From assembly GCA_023935145.1 (NCBI GenBank), contig CM043700.1, positions 22,581,501 through 22,645,500 on the forward strand: a DNA stretch of 64,000 bases, given 5' to 3'. This stretch comes from Bretschneidera sinensis (taxonomy: Eukaryota > Streptophyta > Magnoliopsida > Brassicales > Akaniaceae). The notes beneath the pieces were generated by a model that saw only the letters and a list, made by a program, of their open reading frames with translations, did not search any database and was not told the origin of the DNA. Position 1 is the stretch's first letter, and every line of letters begins with the position of its first letter. This document shows, one piece after another, positions 32,482 to 44,127 of the stretch. The position numbers and the translations under genes were made by a program.

Positions 32482-33513
32482 GTATTGACACTGTTTGAGA
32501 GTGCCGCCAAGAGAGAATATTTATCATCAAACTTTGAGACAACAAAGGAACTATTGGGGTCCAATACTCGGTCAGGAGGTGTAGAAGCTGATCCGGCTGC
32601 GGTTTCTGTACTTCCTTGGATACCACAAACCACTGCAGCTGTGGCTTTGAGACTTTTGGAGCTGGATGCATCCTTTAAGTACATAAAGCATGAGAAAACA
32701 GAGCCTACTGAGGATAAGGAAGTCGGACAATATATTGTGAGTTCTCCTTCTTGACTCCAAACAGAAGAAAGAAAAAAGGAAAGAATGCAACATTGTTGAA
32801 TTTCTTCTATGCAACTATTTCAAGAAATTTCTTATCAGCCATGGGGTTGGTCTGTAATGTATGCTGGGCAATTGCTTTTAAAGCATAACTGTAAAAATAT
32901 CTCCACTCTGCTCTGTTTTACTAGTTTTCCTTGCATGCAGAAGCTTCCTTCAAGATACTTGCCTATAAAAGGCGAAGAAGTTGAACTGAAAGAAGTAGAC
33001 CAATATGAAACTCCGAAAGAAGAGAACTGGGCTGACATGGGTAGCAGAAGCAACAGCTATAAGCGTGGGAGAGGGGGGTCGTGACCAGGGATCTGGCAGA
33101 AAGTGGCAGAGAAAAATTCCTGGTCCCAAATCTGATTCTGGCAGGCGAAATGGTAAGGCAAAGGAGAATTTAACCCTTCGATGGAGACAGCAGGGACGAG
33201 GAGCAAATGATCAAGGCAGTGGAAGGGGAATGGTGACATTGTTAGACCTAAGAGAAATGGTGAATCACATATAAACTTGGAAGAGGAATGGGCTGGTGAA
33301 GATGTAAGAATGATGGATATGGAAGGAGCTGATGATAGTAACAGCATGGAAGCAGTAGAGTCCGACGACAATGCCCAAGCAGTGGACTATGAGCAAAGAA
33401 ATTGGGAGGTAGGTTATGGTGGTGCCTCTAGTGAGTGGAATGGAGTTTTGATGGAAGAATGCCTCTGGAGACGATGAAGGCATTGAAGAGGTGGGAGATG
33501 AAAATTAAGCTGC
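32482..33513 (+). pseudogene. RLT-like (homeobox-DDT) gene, last two exons
   Basis: The first exon (32482-32736) matches the 30238 copy. An intron with GTGAGT and TGCATGCAG ends at 32940, and the last exon starts KLPSRYLPIKGEEVELKEVD and runs through an Arg/Gly-rich tract (SYKRGRGG, then in the next frame RDQGSGRKWQRKIPG) and an acidic tail (EEEWAGEDVRMMDMEGADD). One extra G near 33078 shifts the frame, and a second shift near 33460 must be allowed to reach NASGDDEGIEEVGDEN-TAA at about 33511-33513. The likely role was a nuclear chromatin-remodelling cofactor. Upstream exons with homeobox and DDT domains are not in the window. Loss by NUPT insertion is possible. Confidence 0.6.
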
Positions 33514-33814
33514 TGGTTCAAAATGGAATATTGTTGTCCTGAAAAAGTGGATAAACGTGGACGATTAACTAACTTGGATTAAACTTTCACCACTTGATCA
33601 AAGACCCTTGGTTGTAATGCCCGTTTTGATAATGTGCCCATGATGCCCTGCCAAGAGGTAATTGATAATCTTGCCTGTGTAACCACATTGATTTGTTCAT
33701 ATTGCTTTCTTGGTAGTTGTTAGCATTACTAATCAAATTGCAATAATTGTAATGGTCTTTTTAATGGCTACAACCTTGAAGAACGGCATGGAAAGCTTTT
33801 TAAGTGCCGGTGAT

Positions 33815-34670
33815 ACTCGGGTCAAATTTTGGGTCGGATTCTGGGTCGGGCACGGGCCGGGTAAACGGGTCAGATGCGGGTCGGGTTCTGGGTCGGGGGC
33901 TCGGGTCGGGGTACTGTGTCGGGTTCCGGGTCAAACATCGGGTTGGGATTCAGGTCGGGTTATGGGTCGGTTATCAGATCAGGTTACGGGTCGGGAGTTC
34001 GGGTCGGCCTCTGGGTCGGGTTCTGTGTTTGGCATCGGTCCGGGTTATGGGTCGGGGCATCGGGTCGGGGTATCGGGTCGGGTTATGGGTCAGGCATTGA
34101 GTCGGGTTACGGGTCAAACATCGGGTCGGATTCTGCGTCGGGTAAACAAGTCGGGTTATGGGTCAGGGTGGGTCGGTTATCGGGTCAGGCTCTGGGTAGG
34201 GAGTTCGGGTCGGACTCTGGGCCGGGTCTCCGGGGTCGGGTGTTCGGCTCGGGGCACTGTGTCGGGTTACGGGTCAAACATCGGGTTGGGTTTCAGGTCG
34301 GGTATAGGTCGGGTTATGGGTCGGTTATCGGATCATGTTACGGGTCGGGAGTTCGGGTCGGTTTATGGGTCTGGGCATCGGGTCGGTTTACGGGTCAGGG
34401 TGGGTCGGTAATCGCGTCGGGTTACGGGTCGGGCATCACGCGGGTTACGGGTCGGGCATCGCGTCGGGTTACGGGTCGGGCATCGGGTCGGGTTGCGGGT
34501 CGGGCATCGGGTCGGGTTGCGGGTCGATTATGGGTCCAAAATCGGGTCGGGTTCTGGATCGGGTACGCGGGTCGGGTTACTGGTCGGGTACACGGGTCAA
34601 GTTCTGGATCGGGTTATGGGTCTGGTTCTGGATCGGGTTATGGGTCGGGTCAGGTCGGGTGCTCAGGTCA
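33815..34670 (+). repeat. GGGTCG-rich minisatellite
   Basis: About 850 bp built from variants of CGGGTCGGGTTACGGGTC and CGGGCATCGGGTCGGG, with a basic 6-bp rhythm (GGGTCG) and 12-bp higher units. G is concentrated on the plus strand in runs of three to four every six bases. All three forward frames are partly open and give long Gly/Ser/Val/Arg-rich false proteins. Unit variation is high in the left half and lower at 34430-34520, where near-identical 24-bp units recur. A short C-rich counterpart (AACCCGACCCGGAACCCGAC) lies at about 36110-36130. Confidence 0.9.
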
Positions 34671-34972
34671 CCCCAAACCCCTAAAAAAATGAAAAAGAAA
34701 ATAAAGATACAGAGGAGGAGGAAGTATTTCCTTCAATTTTCTCTCTTGCGAATCACACTCACGGCCATGGGAATCAGAAAGTCGACCTCTTTCCATTGTC
34801 GCTCTGTAGACCATGGAACTTGTTCTGTGGTTCAGAAGATCCCTTTATAGATCTTCTCTGTCCTCTGCTTCAATATCAGTTCTTGATCCTTAATCTGCAA
34901 AGACATAATAAATCTCATTCATTCAAATGTAAATGGGTGCATTAGCACTAAAAATATGAAGAATTATACACC

Positions 34973-36058
34973 TCATGGTTCATTCGAGCGGGACTTGTAT
35001 CTAATTAACTGCTTTAACATACCATCATTGGCTTTGGCATTCTGCAACCACTGAGGCAACTGTGACCGAGCTGCTTCGGGTTTAATTTCTGATGAGGATC
35101 TCTCAAACTCCTTGGTTGCAAATTTGGCAAGCTCTTGTTCATAACTTTGCATGCATTGTAAGCAACAACTCAATCTTCTAGCAGGATCCACGTTCTCAGA
35201 GACACGCCTTGGTGGAGTAGATGCTGCAGTTGGAAAAAATTTCAATTGGGATAGCGACTCAACTGAGCTGCTCAGTATCCCGTTGCTCCCAAGCCTGATA
35301 AAGAAAAAGCATATTAGTGAACAAATTCTCTCACAATCAGAACAAGTAACCAACCCTTTTAAGCCCAAATTAAGCATACCACAATTTACTTAATTGTTAA
35401 AAAAACAACGCATAAAGAAGAAACCATGTTATCATTACAAAGTACAACAGAAACCCAAACCATTTCTAGCTTATAACTAATGGGAAAAAAAGTCTAGATT
35501 CCATTGCTCCATCTGAAGATACATCAAGCAAGTCTCACCGATTGAGCGAATTATTCCATACAAGAAATCAATAGAATCCATAAACAACAACTTTTTTATA
35601 CCATAATCTATCAAAGATGCAATAAATCCAAATCATTATATCCATGATTCCTCAAGCACGAGCACATTAGCCAAGTGAAATGAATAAAAAAAAAAAATCA
35701 CAGCACATAATTAAGGATTAAAGCATTATTACGTTCAAATCAAACACACCTTGGAAAAATGCCAGGTAGAGGAGCTCTGGCTGCAATTGGTACTGCCTGC
35801 AGATCCCAATCATTCTCCATTGATGGATGATAAACTTGACACCTCAAGTAAGTCTCACAAGTAGCAGTCCCAATAAACCAAAGCCTCCGACCACCACCAC
35901 CACCCTCTCCAAACCTCACCAACAGCTTCACCTCTCTGCCAGGGTCGTTGTTCGGACGGAGAGGTGACAGTGGCGATGGGTTGGTTGGGGAAGGGTTAGG
36001 CAGAAAGTGAAGAGAAGAAGGAGATGGGTATTCTGAATCTTCTAGTCGTGGGTAGATG
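34973..36058 (-). pseudogene. SMXL (SMAX1-like) fragment, two exons
   Basis: Minus-strand exon A (about 36058-35750) encodes FIYPRLEDSEYPSPSSLHFL, a Pro/Ser-rich stretch, then RLWFIGTATCETYLRCQVYH and ENDWDLQAVPIAARAPLPGI. The intron 35749-35295 has GTGTGT and ATCAG ends. Exon B encodes LGSNGILSSSVESLSQLKFF, DPARRLSCCLQCMQSYEQEL and QLPQWLQNAKANDG. These are hallmarks of plant SMXL proteins, Clp-ATPase-like targets of karrikin/strigolactone signalling through the F-box protein MAX2. Only the region between the N-terminal double Clp-N repeat and the ATPase is present. The frame breaks after NDG. The intron shows this is not a processed copy. Confidence 0.82.
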
Positions 36059-36399
36059 AATGTTCAGAATATTCTAGACGTGGGGAACTCGATAGGATTA
36101 CCCTAACCTAAACCCGACCCGGAACCCGACTTGTTCAAAAGTTGAAGCAGGTGCACTTGCGCCAAGTGTAGTAACTAATTGTCCTCCTCAAGGACGAAAA
36201 TAGAAATTTCTCCATTTTATTTATCCACTTTTATGTTAAAAGTAAAATATGAAAAGTGAAGCAGTATTTTGTAGTTTGTGATACAAAGGCTATTTTAAAA
36301 AAAATGATAAAAGGGTATGAAATTCTTGAAACGTTCTTAGATGGCGAGCAAAATTACACTTTTACCACTAAAGATAATTGTGAAGCCATATATTACAGT

Positions 36400-37640
36400 G
36401 ATTTATAATGCGAAAAAATGTTTCAGGTACTTCACTCTTAGTTCAGCTTATTCTTGGTTCTTGTTTTACCTTCTCTTCTTTGGAAAAAGGTAGTAGTTTA
36501 GTAATTTGTTATACTACTTGTTTTTTGCTTTTCTATGACACAAAGGTGAGCCGAAAGTTTCAGTTCCTTGGCAAATATAGTTTATTTTTGAAAATTACCA
36601 AACTTGCAAAGCATCAATATATTGGTTTAATATGTGGATTCTTTCTTACTCATGCCCTTTTGAGGTTTCAAGAAACGTCTCCATTTCATAAAGTTGTGAG
36701 TCATGTGAGGTTTCAAGCAGTGTCTCCATTTCCTAAAGCTGTGAGTCATGTTGAGTGCTAAATTTGTTATCATGTTCAAGTGCTAGCACACCGCAATAGT
36801 ATATTGGGTAATGCTTGTGTATAGCTTGCAATACTAAAATCATGATGGAAATATCTTTGGACCAATCAGGATTACTATAATCTACATTTTTATGAATTTG
36901 GACGTTTAGGATGGAAACATATTTGTGCAAACTCTTTTGCTACATTATAGTATAGACTGCAATGCTTTAACCATTCAAAAGTGTTTCGATACATCAAGCA
37001 TTTTGGAAATCAATTTTCGTGCTATCCCAAGAGCCCGTATTGTTATTAATGAAATTGTTAGCAATTTCAAATTGTGTATTTAGATTTATCAATTAATCAT
37101 TATAATTAGAAGGTTAGGAACAAAAAATAATACTTCAATTTTTTTCAGGCATTTTGAAAATCAATTTTCATGCCAACTCGAGAGCCCATAATGTAAAAAT
37201 TGTGATACATTATTGTTCATTAATGGAATTGTTAGCATTTCATTTTGTCTAACTTCACAATTGCTAATACTGATATATTTATATTCATCTGTTGATCATT
37301 AAAATTAGAAGTTTAAGAACAAAATATAATGTTTTGATGTTTTTTGTCCTTTTTTTAGGTTTAAATCTGCATGCAAGTTTTTTTGCTTTTGGTTTTGCAA
37401 ATGTGGTGTGATTAATGCTCTTTTCTTGGTTCTCATCATTTGGATTTTGGGTTCTAATTGCTGGGATAATGCAGGAAAGAGAGAGACATAAATTTTTCCC
37501 CTATTTTGGATGTCAAGGATCATAAACGATGAATGAATTTCGCTAAGCTAGGTAGTGGTATGAGCTCAATTTTTTTTATAAAAATTTTCAATAAGCACAT
37601 AGCCTTTTTCTTTTTTTTTGGCAATTTATTAAGCTTCCAT
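36400..37640. repeat. Diverged repeat block A (LINE 3' end plus exon-like sequence)
   Basis: Bases 36415-36500 match the LINE-like stretch at 55413-55510 (CACTCTTAGTTCAGCTTATT). The next 1.1 kb parallels 55980-57120 and, in part, 47090-47740, including ATCATGATGGAAATATCT at 36841, GCTCTTTTCTTGGTT near 37418 and an exon-like GGAAAGAGAGAGACAT near 37475. All are on the plus strand. 37640-38200 holds AT-rich sequence with no supported gene. Confidence 0.65.
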
Positions 37641-38208
37641 GTATCTCTCACTGTGGAAACCATATCAATTTGGCATTGCCTCAATGATGGCAACTAAGAT
37701 AACCCCCACTCTCTTCTCTCTCATTTGAATTGTTGGGTCATAACTTATGTTCAGAACTACATCGGGATGAATGAGCTGTTTTATTTTTATTCGTGTTGAG
37801 TCTTGTGCTTTATTCCATTTCTTACTTTTCTTGACATATCTTATTTGTCAATCATAAACTTTTTTGATATGTTATAAGAAATCAGCACCCTTTCTACTTG
37901 TTTCTTATGGTGTTTGTTGCTTCGTGAATTACCTATAATAGACATGCTATGTTATCTTTCACCATTTACTTGGAAGTAGATTAACATTAGAATGTACTTG
38001 GTATGATGGACACGTTATGAACAAATGATATTTCTCTTCGCCCCGCAGCAATGCGTGGGTTAAGTAAATATATTAAAACAGAGTTTTGGAGCTGTTTTCA
38101 TCTTGGGAGAAGTGATATCTCTTTTATCACACGTATAAAACTTGTTTCTTTTCTTTTGTATTTTTTTCCCTTATCTGTGACACGTTAAGTAACGGGCTTA
38201 ATTAGTAC

Positions 38209-40980
38209 ATGCCACGTGCTTCGATATCAAACAACCCCAATTCCTCTCTTAGTTGCAGAGGAAACCGAGCTTACAGTGGAGGAAACCAGACCCCCATTGG
38301 AGGACGATACTGTTCAATGTCAAAAGACGATGCCACCGAGGAAATTAGTTCAGAATTTGTAACCTACACTGCATATACCTCCCACTCCTGATCACCAGCC
38401 CATGACTTCCTCACAGACAAGCCTCACTGAAGATACCAGAAATTTGGCCAAACCCGAGAGGAATTTCATTTCGTGTACTATTTTCACGGGAGGGTTTAAT
38501 TCGGTGACTCGTGGGCACGTAATTGAGTCCTCAATGGAGAGGAATGAGCCGGTGAAATCCGGTCTGGTCCGTGAGATGAAGGGTTGTGATGAGAAGAAGC
38601 CGACAGGGACGCAAGTGATGATGATGATGATGAAGATGGGGTTAAGTCGGAGGCGGATGACCAGTCTCTGCCGTTGCCTTTAATGGCGGATTTCAAGTTG
38701 GACAAGCGGCTTTCGCTTGTGAAGTTGTTAAAAGCGCAGAATCATCCACCTGATTTCGATCACACTCGTTGGTTATTTGAGACCAAGGGGACTAATGGCT
38801 ATGGTAACGCGATGTGGCCTAAAGATGCGTACGGTGCTGGGTCAGCAGATAATGGGTTTGAGCACCCTCCAGATTTTGGTGAAAGAAGCAAGAAATCTTT
38901 GACTAGGAAGGTTGGGGCCTCTGCTGCAATTCTCAGCCCTTACTGGTCGGTTCAAAAAACGAATTCTCTCCTTTCAATTTGTGTAGTGGTTTATTTTACT
39001 TTAGTCAATTTGTGTATCACTTTATATTGTGCATGCTTGGATTACTATGAGAACTCAGAAGATGAACAATCTTACGTTCCTGTCAATTTGATTTTAGACT
39101 TACCATTCAATGGTTTGTAGATCACTACGATAGTCTATTTGATTTGCTTTGCTTGTCCTGCCTATTTTGGATTTATGAATTTGGCATCTTGTTTTGTTTT
39201 GTGTTATTGTTAACTTATTTTGCAATGATTAGTGCAATTCCATGCATATGGGAACCAAATTTTCTCAATGCAGTAACATGTTTTGAAAATTATGAATAAT
39301 TCGGCTTTAAATTGTTGTGTTTATCAGAATTTTGAGTTTAATATATGTTGATATGCGGATTACTAATTGTTACGCGTCTTGTTGCCCTTGGTCTCTTTCT
39401 TACATGGAGAATTCAACACCCGAATCGTGAAGCAATATGGTTATGGGGAATGTCAAGAACTCGTGACCTCCAGTTTACCTTTTCATGGCTTCTAGATCAG
39501 CTCCCCAAGCTCTTCCCTGTGAACAGAGTAACTGACCTCTCTGTTCTCAAACAATGTTTTCAATCCCCAAACCTTTGTAACCCCAAAGGACGAATCTTCT
39601 TGATATTGATGTGTTTGTTTCCACAGCAGACCCTGAAAAGGAACCCCCTCTGTCATGGCAAACACCATTCTTTCAATCCTTTCCGTTGACTATCCAGTGG
39701 AAAAGCTCACTTGTTACTTAATGGTGGGTCTCTTTTAACATTTGAAGCACTTGCAGAGACTGCTAGCTTTGCAAGAATCTGGGTACCTTTTTGCCGGAAA
39801 CATAATATAGAACTACGAAACCCTGAGAGGAAAATTTTGGGCAGAACCGTGATTTTCTTAAGAACAAAGTACAGCTTGATTTTGTTAGGGAGAGGATGGG
39901 TGTAGAGGGAATAGGTTAAATTTTAGGTGAGGATCAATTTGTTACCTGAATCAATAAGGAGGAGATCATACTTATCAAAAAATAAATAAGGTGGAGATCA
40001 GATGCTTACAATGCCCATGAGGAGCTTTGAGCAAAGAAGAAATAGATAGAAATGGGAGGCAATCTTTTGAGGCTACTTGAATGTCAGATGGTTCTCATTG
40101 GCCTGGAACATGGGCTTCTGCAGATGGAGATCACTCAAGAGGGGACCATGTTGGTATAACCCAGGTAACTGCTTAAACTTGTATAGGCAGAATACTTGGT
40201 TTTAATTAGCACTTAACTCAATTTTAGTTAGCAGTTAGCAGTTATAATGTTATATGCAAATACTAATGAAAAGTTTGATGGGATAGCTTTTCCTATAAAT
40301 GGGGATCACATCGATGATGATGCGGATATAGAGTCTTTGCGTCTTCCAAAATGGTTTGGGAACTCTACTTCTTTGGCTGCATCTATACCAGTAGCAGAAT
40401 ACCAAGGAAGGCTGCTTCAAGATTTGCAATGCCAACGGTACCATGGAAGGCCAGCTGGTTCTCTTGCTGTGCCTCGTGAGCCTTTAGATGCTAGACAGAC
40501 TCCATCAAGTCCTTCGAAAGTCAACTGGTTCTGTTGAGATCTTTTTCTCAACGAACAATGCACTCTTTACTAGTCTGCGAATGAAATTCTTGCAAAGAGT
40601 GGCATACTTCAATGTGGGAATGTAACCTTTATCCTCAATGTTCCTCGTGGTCTATTGCATTCTGCCTGCAGTATCTCTTTTCTCTGGGCAGGTCATAGTC
40701 CAATCCCTCAGCGTAACCTTTCTGATATTCTTGTTGGCAATCACACTCACCTTGTGCATGCTTGCTCTCCTTGAAATCAAATGGTCTGGAATCTCTTCAT
40801 GAATGGTGGCGTACTGAACAGTTCTGGCTGATTGGTGGAACAAGTGCTCACCCTGCAGCTGTAATGCAAGGACTATTAAAGGTCATAGCAGGAGTTGACA
40901 TCTCATTCTCATTGACCTCTCAATCTGCCACACCAGATGATGGTGATGATGAGTTTGCTGATCTGCCACAACTTAATTAG
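38209..40980 (+). pseudogene. CSLD (cellulose synthase-like D) pseudogene
   Basis: Successive blocks follow CSLD order: ASISNNPNSSLSCRGNRAYS; HIPPTPDHQPMTSSQTSL after a frameshift; KPERNFISCTIFTGGFNSVT; then MADFKLDKRLSLVKLLKAQN and HPPDFDHTRWLFETKGTNGY (38674-39000). After a non-coding gap: [20 protein letters not shown] and [20 protein letters not shown] (39345-39600); [20 protein letters not shown] (39715-39905); YNAHEEL at about 40005; FPINGDHIDDDADIESLRLP (40247-40537); and [20 protein letters not shown] to DGDDEFADL (40790-40970). CSLD enzymes are Golgi/plasma-membrane glycan synthases important in tip growth. The Cys-rich RING-like zinc finger after GCDEK, most catalytic aspartates and the QxxRW region are deleted. 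Frames change at least eight times. Confidence 0.92.
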
Positions 40981-42390
40981 GACTCTCAACAAACATTATT
41001 TATAATATTTATAAGCAGAAAGTAACACACCACATTTGCTTCAACAGGTCCAAAGTGAAACAGATTGCTTTTCATTTCTGATGTCCTTGAGTCAGCTACA
41101 TATCTTTATACATGGAGCAACCTTTTTCATTATAAACATAACTCTTTCGCAAATCCAGACACTCACAAATCATCTACCAAACCTCTACGTTTGCTACCTC
41201 TAAAAGCAATGTTCCAACAAATGGAGCACATTCATCAAGTTAACACCCATCGTGGAACACATCTACTTGGATTTACCACGTCAATTAACTAATAAATTTC
41301 ACAATATAGTACTCTATTAGCAATACATCATTCGATAAATTAGGCAGTCAATGATCCTCAATATTGAGAAAACCAGCTGAAGAATTCTAACAAAACTTCA
41401 GAACTGAAAATTTGACATTATGGTGAAACGAACTTCTCTGGTTTAAAGAAATTATTGGCCAAAATTTTAACATCCCTCATTACATGAATCTGATGCTGTA
41501 TCTACTATTTCATTGCCAAGCATAGCGTCACTGGCTTTTGCTTCCCTTGTAGTAGGTCTACAATTTTTATCTTGAACACAATTTGCTTAAGATTTTAGAA
41601 ATGTTCATTACAAAAATTCTAGATGGGCTCAAAACTTTGCCTAGATCTAATCCCGAAGAAGCTTTGCTCAATCATTCTGTTGCTCTATTTTAGAGCATCT
41701 CCTGCTGTAAAATCGTGAAAGAGATATTAAATAAATTGAGCAAAAAACTGGAATCCGAAGAGAATACGAAGATGAGATAATATGAGTACAAATGATTTGA
41801 GACTAAAGAAGAGGAGGACGAAGCTTACGTGGCTGATTTATTTGGGCGAGATGGCCAGAAAATGTAGGGACTGAGGGCATGGCGATTCAGTACATCATAG
41901 AAAAATCCAATTAGTAAAAACTAATCAATGGAATAAGTAAAAACACACAAAAAAGAAAGAACTAGAAATGAATACTCACTTTTTTTTTTTTTTAAATATT
42001 GGACAACAAAAAAAATGTCAATTTGTTGGATACGTAATCTAAAACTTGTTGCTTAGACTAAACAGTACTCTCTCTCTTTCATCTTCTTTTTCTCAGGGAG
42101 AAATTCCCTCTCATATGTGAAAATACAATATACTCAAAAAAATCAAATAAAAATATTATTTTAATAACTAACAATATACTCAATAGCCAGCAAATCACCA
42201 AAAAAAACTTAGAATTAACTGACCTTGAAACCAATATTAACTTATTTATTTATAATTTTGAACAAATTGCAAAAGGAAAAAAAAAAAAAAAAACTTCAAG
42301 AGTCGACCTTGACTACATACTGAATCAAGTCTCTTCTCAAATTCCGATATGTACCCTCATAAACAATTTGAGAAATCATTGGGAGAAACC
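40981..42390. other. Non-coding, mostly unassigned; inverted copy of a downstream repeat at its left end
   Basis: 40981-41065 is the reverse complement of sequence near 57245-57330 (AAGCAATCTGTTTCACTTTG on the minus strand). The rest, 41066-42390, is AT-rich with A-runs (41980, 42275), and I see no supported gene. Confidence 0.55.
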
Positions 42391-43046
42391 GACATGCAAG
42401 GAGTCCTGAATTTCAGCAAAAGGGCAAAAAGAAAAGAAAGACGGGGAAAAGAAGAGAAAAGAAAAAGAGTCATACCTGTTGTGCAGAAATGAAGCTGTTA
42501 GGAAGTAGAGAAGCATACGCAGAAAGTTACCACAGGTGTTATTCAGATAAGAGATCAACCTCAACAAAACTACCCAAAGGTTCAATTTTAAGTAGTTTAC
42601 AGGAAAAGAGAAAAGAACAAAAAAGAAAAACCACAGGTGTTATTCACATAAGAGATCAACCAGAACAAAACTAGCCTTTATAGATTATAGATAAATAGAT
42701 ATTAGTATGTGACCATATAAGAACTTCAGATTCATATAAGAAACCCAACTTCCCCACATGCCCGCCTCATTTCCTCCAACAATCTGGAAAGAAACTGCAA
42801 TCCAGTATCAGAAACGAAACTGCACCCCACCAAAGCCAACAGAGCAACAGTAGAAACTCCCACAGAACTTAAATGTGAATTCACTCTTTTCCACATTAAC
42901 AAGTATTGAAAACAAATCACAAAACCAATTACATTCAAAATAAATAAACGAAAGAAAATAGAGGTATATTATGAAGTAGAGAGAAACTTCATATTTGTTC
43001 ACGGTTGCTGCATACAGAGCTGCCCAGCTAAACAGACAACATAGTA
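42390..43046 (-). repeat. Inverted repeat, left arm (downstream of CSLD C-terminus)
   Basis: Read on the minus strand this matches 46330-47040: shared strings include TGTTGCTCTGTTGGCTTTGG-type sequence, GCAGTTTCTTTCCAGATTG, AAGTTGGGTTTCTTATATGA and GATCTCTTATCTGAATAA. It follows the CSLD stop codon on that strand, so it is probably CSLD 3' UTR and flank. Confidence 0.8.
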
Positions 43047-43170
43047 TCAAGGGAACTGGAACTTCATGTAATCTTGCCTTCCAGATGGAGATCTTATGTA
43101 TGCCCAAAGCAAAGAAATAATGATGGAGAGCAATCCAGACCATAAAAAAACAATAGTAGGCACCTTGCCT
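43047..43170 (-). pseudogene. CSLD C-terminal fragment, inverted
   Basis: The minus strand encodes GKVPTIVFLWSGLLSIIISL then LWAYIRSPSGRQDYMKFQFP and a TGA at 43049-43047, the conserved end of CSLD proteins with the last membrane helix. It is in the opposite orientation to the main CSLD pseudogene that ends at 40980, so the gene's 3' end was inverted or separately copied. Its other side abuts the Copia fragment at about 43171. Confidence 0.88.
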
Positions 43171-44127
43171 TTAATGATAAAAGCCAAGTTCCATTTTATT
43201 TGATTCACAGTGACATATGGGGACCCTCTACGGTTCCAAATGTGTCTCATTCTTATTAGTTTGTCTCTTTCATTGACGATTGTACTAGAGTTTCTTAGAT
43301 CTTTCTTCTTAAACATAAATCAGATGTAAGCAATGTACTCCCAAACTTCCACAACATGATTCAAAATCAACTTGGGGTAAAAATCAAAAGATTTCGATTA
43401 GACAATGCAAGAGATTATTTTAATAAAGTTCTATCTCCATATTTCCAAAAAGAGGGAATCATCCATGAATCCTCTTGCATTGATACTCCACAACAAAATG
43501 GAGTGGCAGAGAGGAAAAATGGTCACTTGCTAGCCACAACCCGAGCCTTTCTCTTTCACCATAATGTTCCAAAACACTATTGGGGGGAAGCCGTACTCAC
43601 AGCGGCTTATATGATTAATCGTCTTCCTTCTCGGGTGCTAGGGTTTAAGTCACCAATGGAAACAATGTCCCAATTCTATCCCTGTCACTTTTGAGGAAAC
43701 AAAACTATACTTTAACCAGCCTTATCTTCAGGGAGAGACTTCATTTAGTGAAGATAAGGATAGAGATTTGTTTCTGCTCGATCTACCTACTCGTGAGTCA
43801 ATTGTGTCCATCGGATCAGCCCCATCTGATCTAATTCCAGCCGAACCAGCTTCAGCTGACCCACCTATATCAGTCGAACCATTCCAGCCAGTGTCAACAC
43901 CCATACCCGCCCACACTAGACCCATGACAGAGCATAATGACTCTATGCGATTTGTGCAGGCTTATTTAAGGAGATGAGACTCGGATCCTAATCCCATGCA
44001 AATCCAAGCTTCAACTGCTAATCCTGAGAATGAGGTAAATACAATTTCTGGCCAATCTTAATTAACACCAGATCATGATCTCCCAATTGCTATTAGGAAA
44101 GGTACAAGAGAATGCACAAAACACCCA

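Larger units (their letters stand above)
30517..32759 (+). repeat. Segmental tandem duplication, unit 2
   Basis: Second copy of the 2.3-kb unit, 2243 bp long. After its end the nuclear gene intron continues uniquely toward the next exon at 32941. So the original arrangement is unit 2 with its right flank, and the duplicate lies to its left. Confidence 0.93.

Noticed and set aside
30192..32814. Minus-strand frames of 62-108 codons, repeated twice
   Set aside because: They are antisense to the duplicated RLT-like exon, which has proper splice signals on the plus strand.
33710..34850. Long Gly/Ser/Val/Arg-rich frames, up to 272 codons
   Set aside because: They are translations of the GGGTCG minisatellite in three forward frames; a 6-bp repeat without stops gives such frames automatically.
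33500..43200. Helitron or Pack-MULE capture of RLT, SMXL and CSLD fragments
   Set aside because: No terminal inverted repeats, 9-bp duplications or Helitron 3' hairpin with CTRR could be placed around the set; it remains only a possibility.
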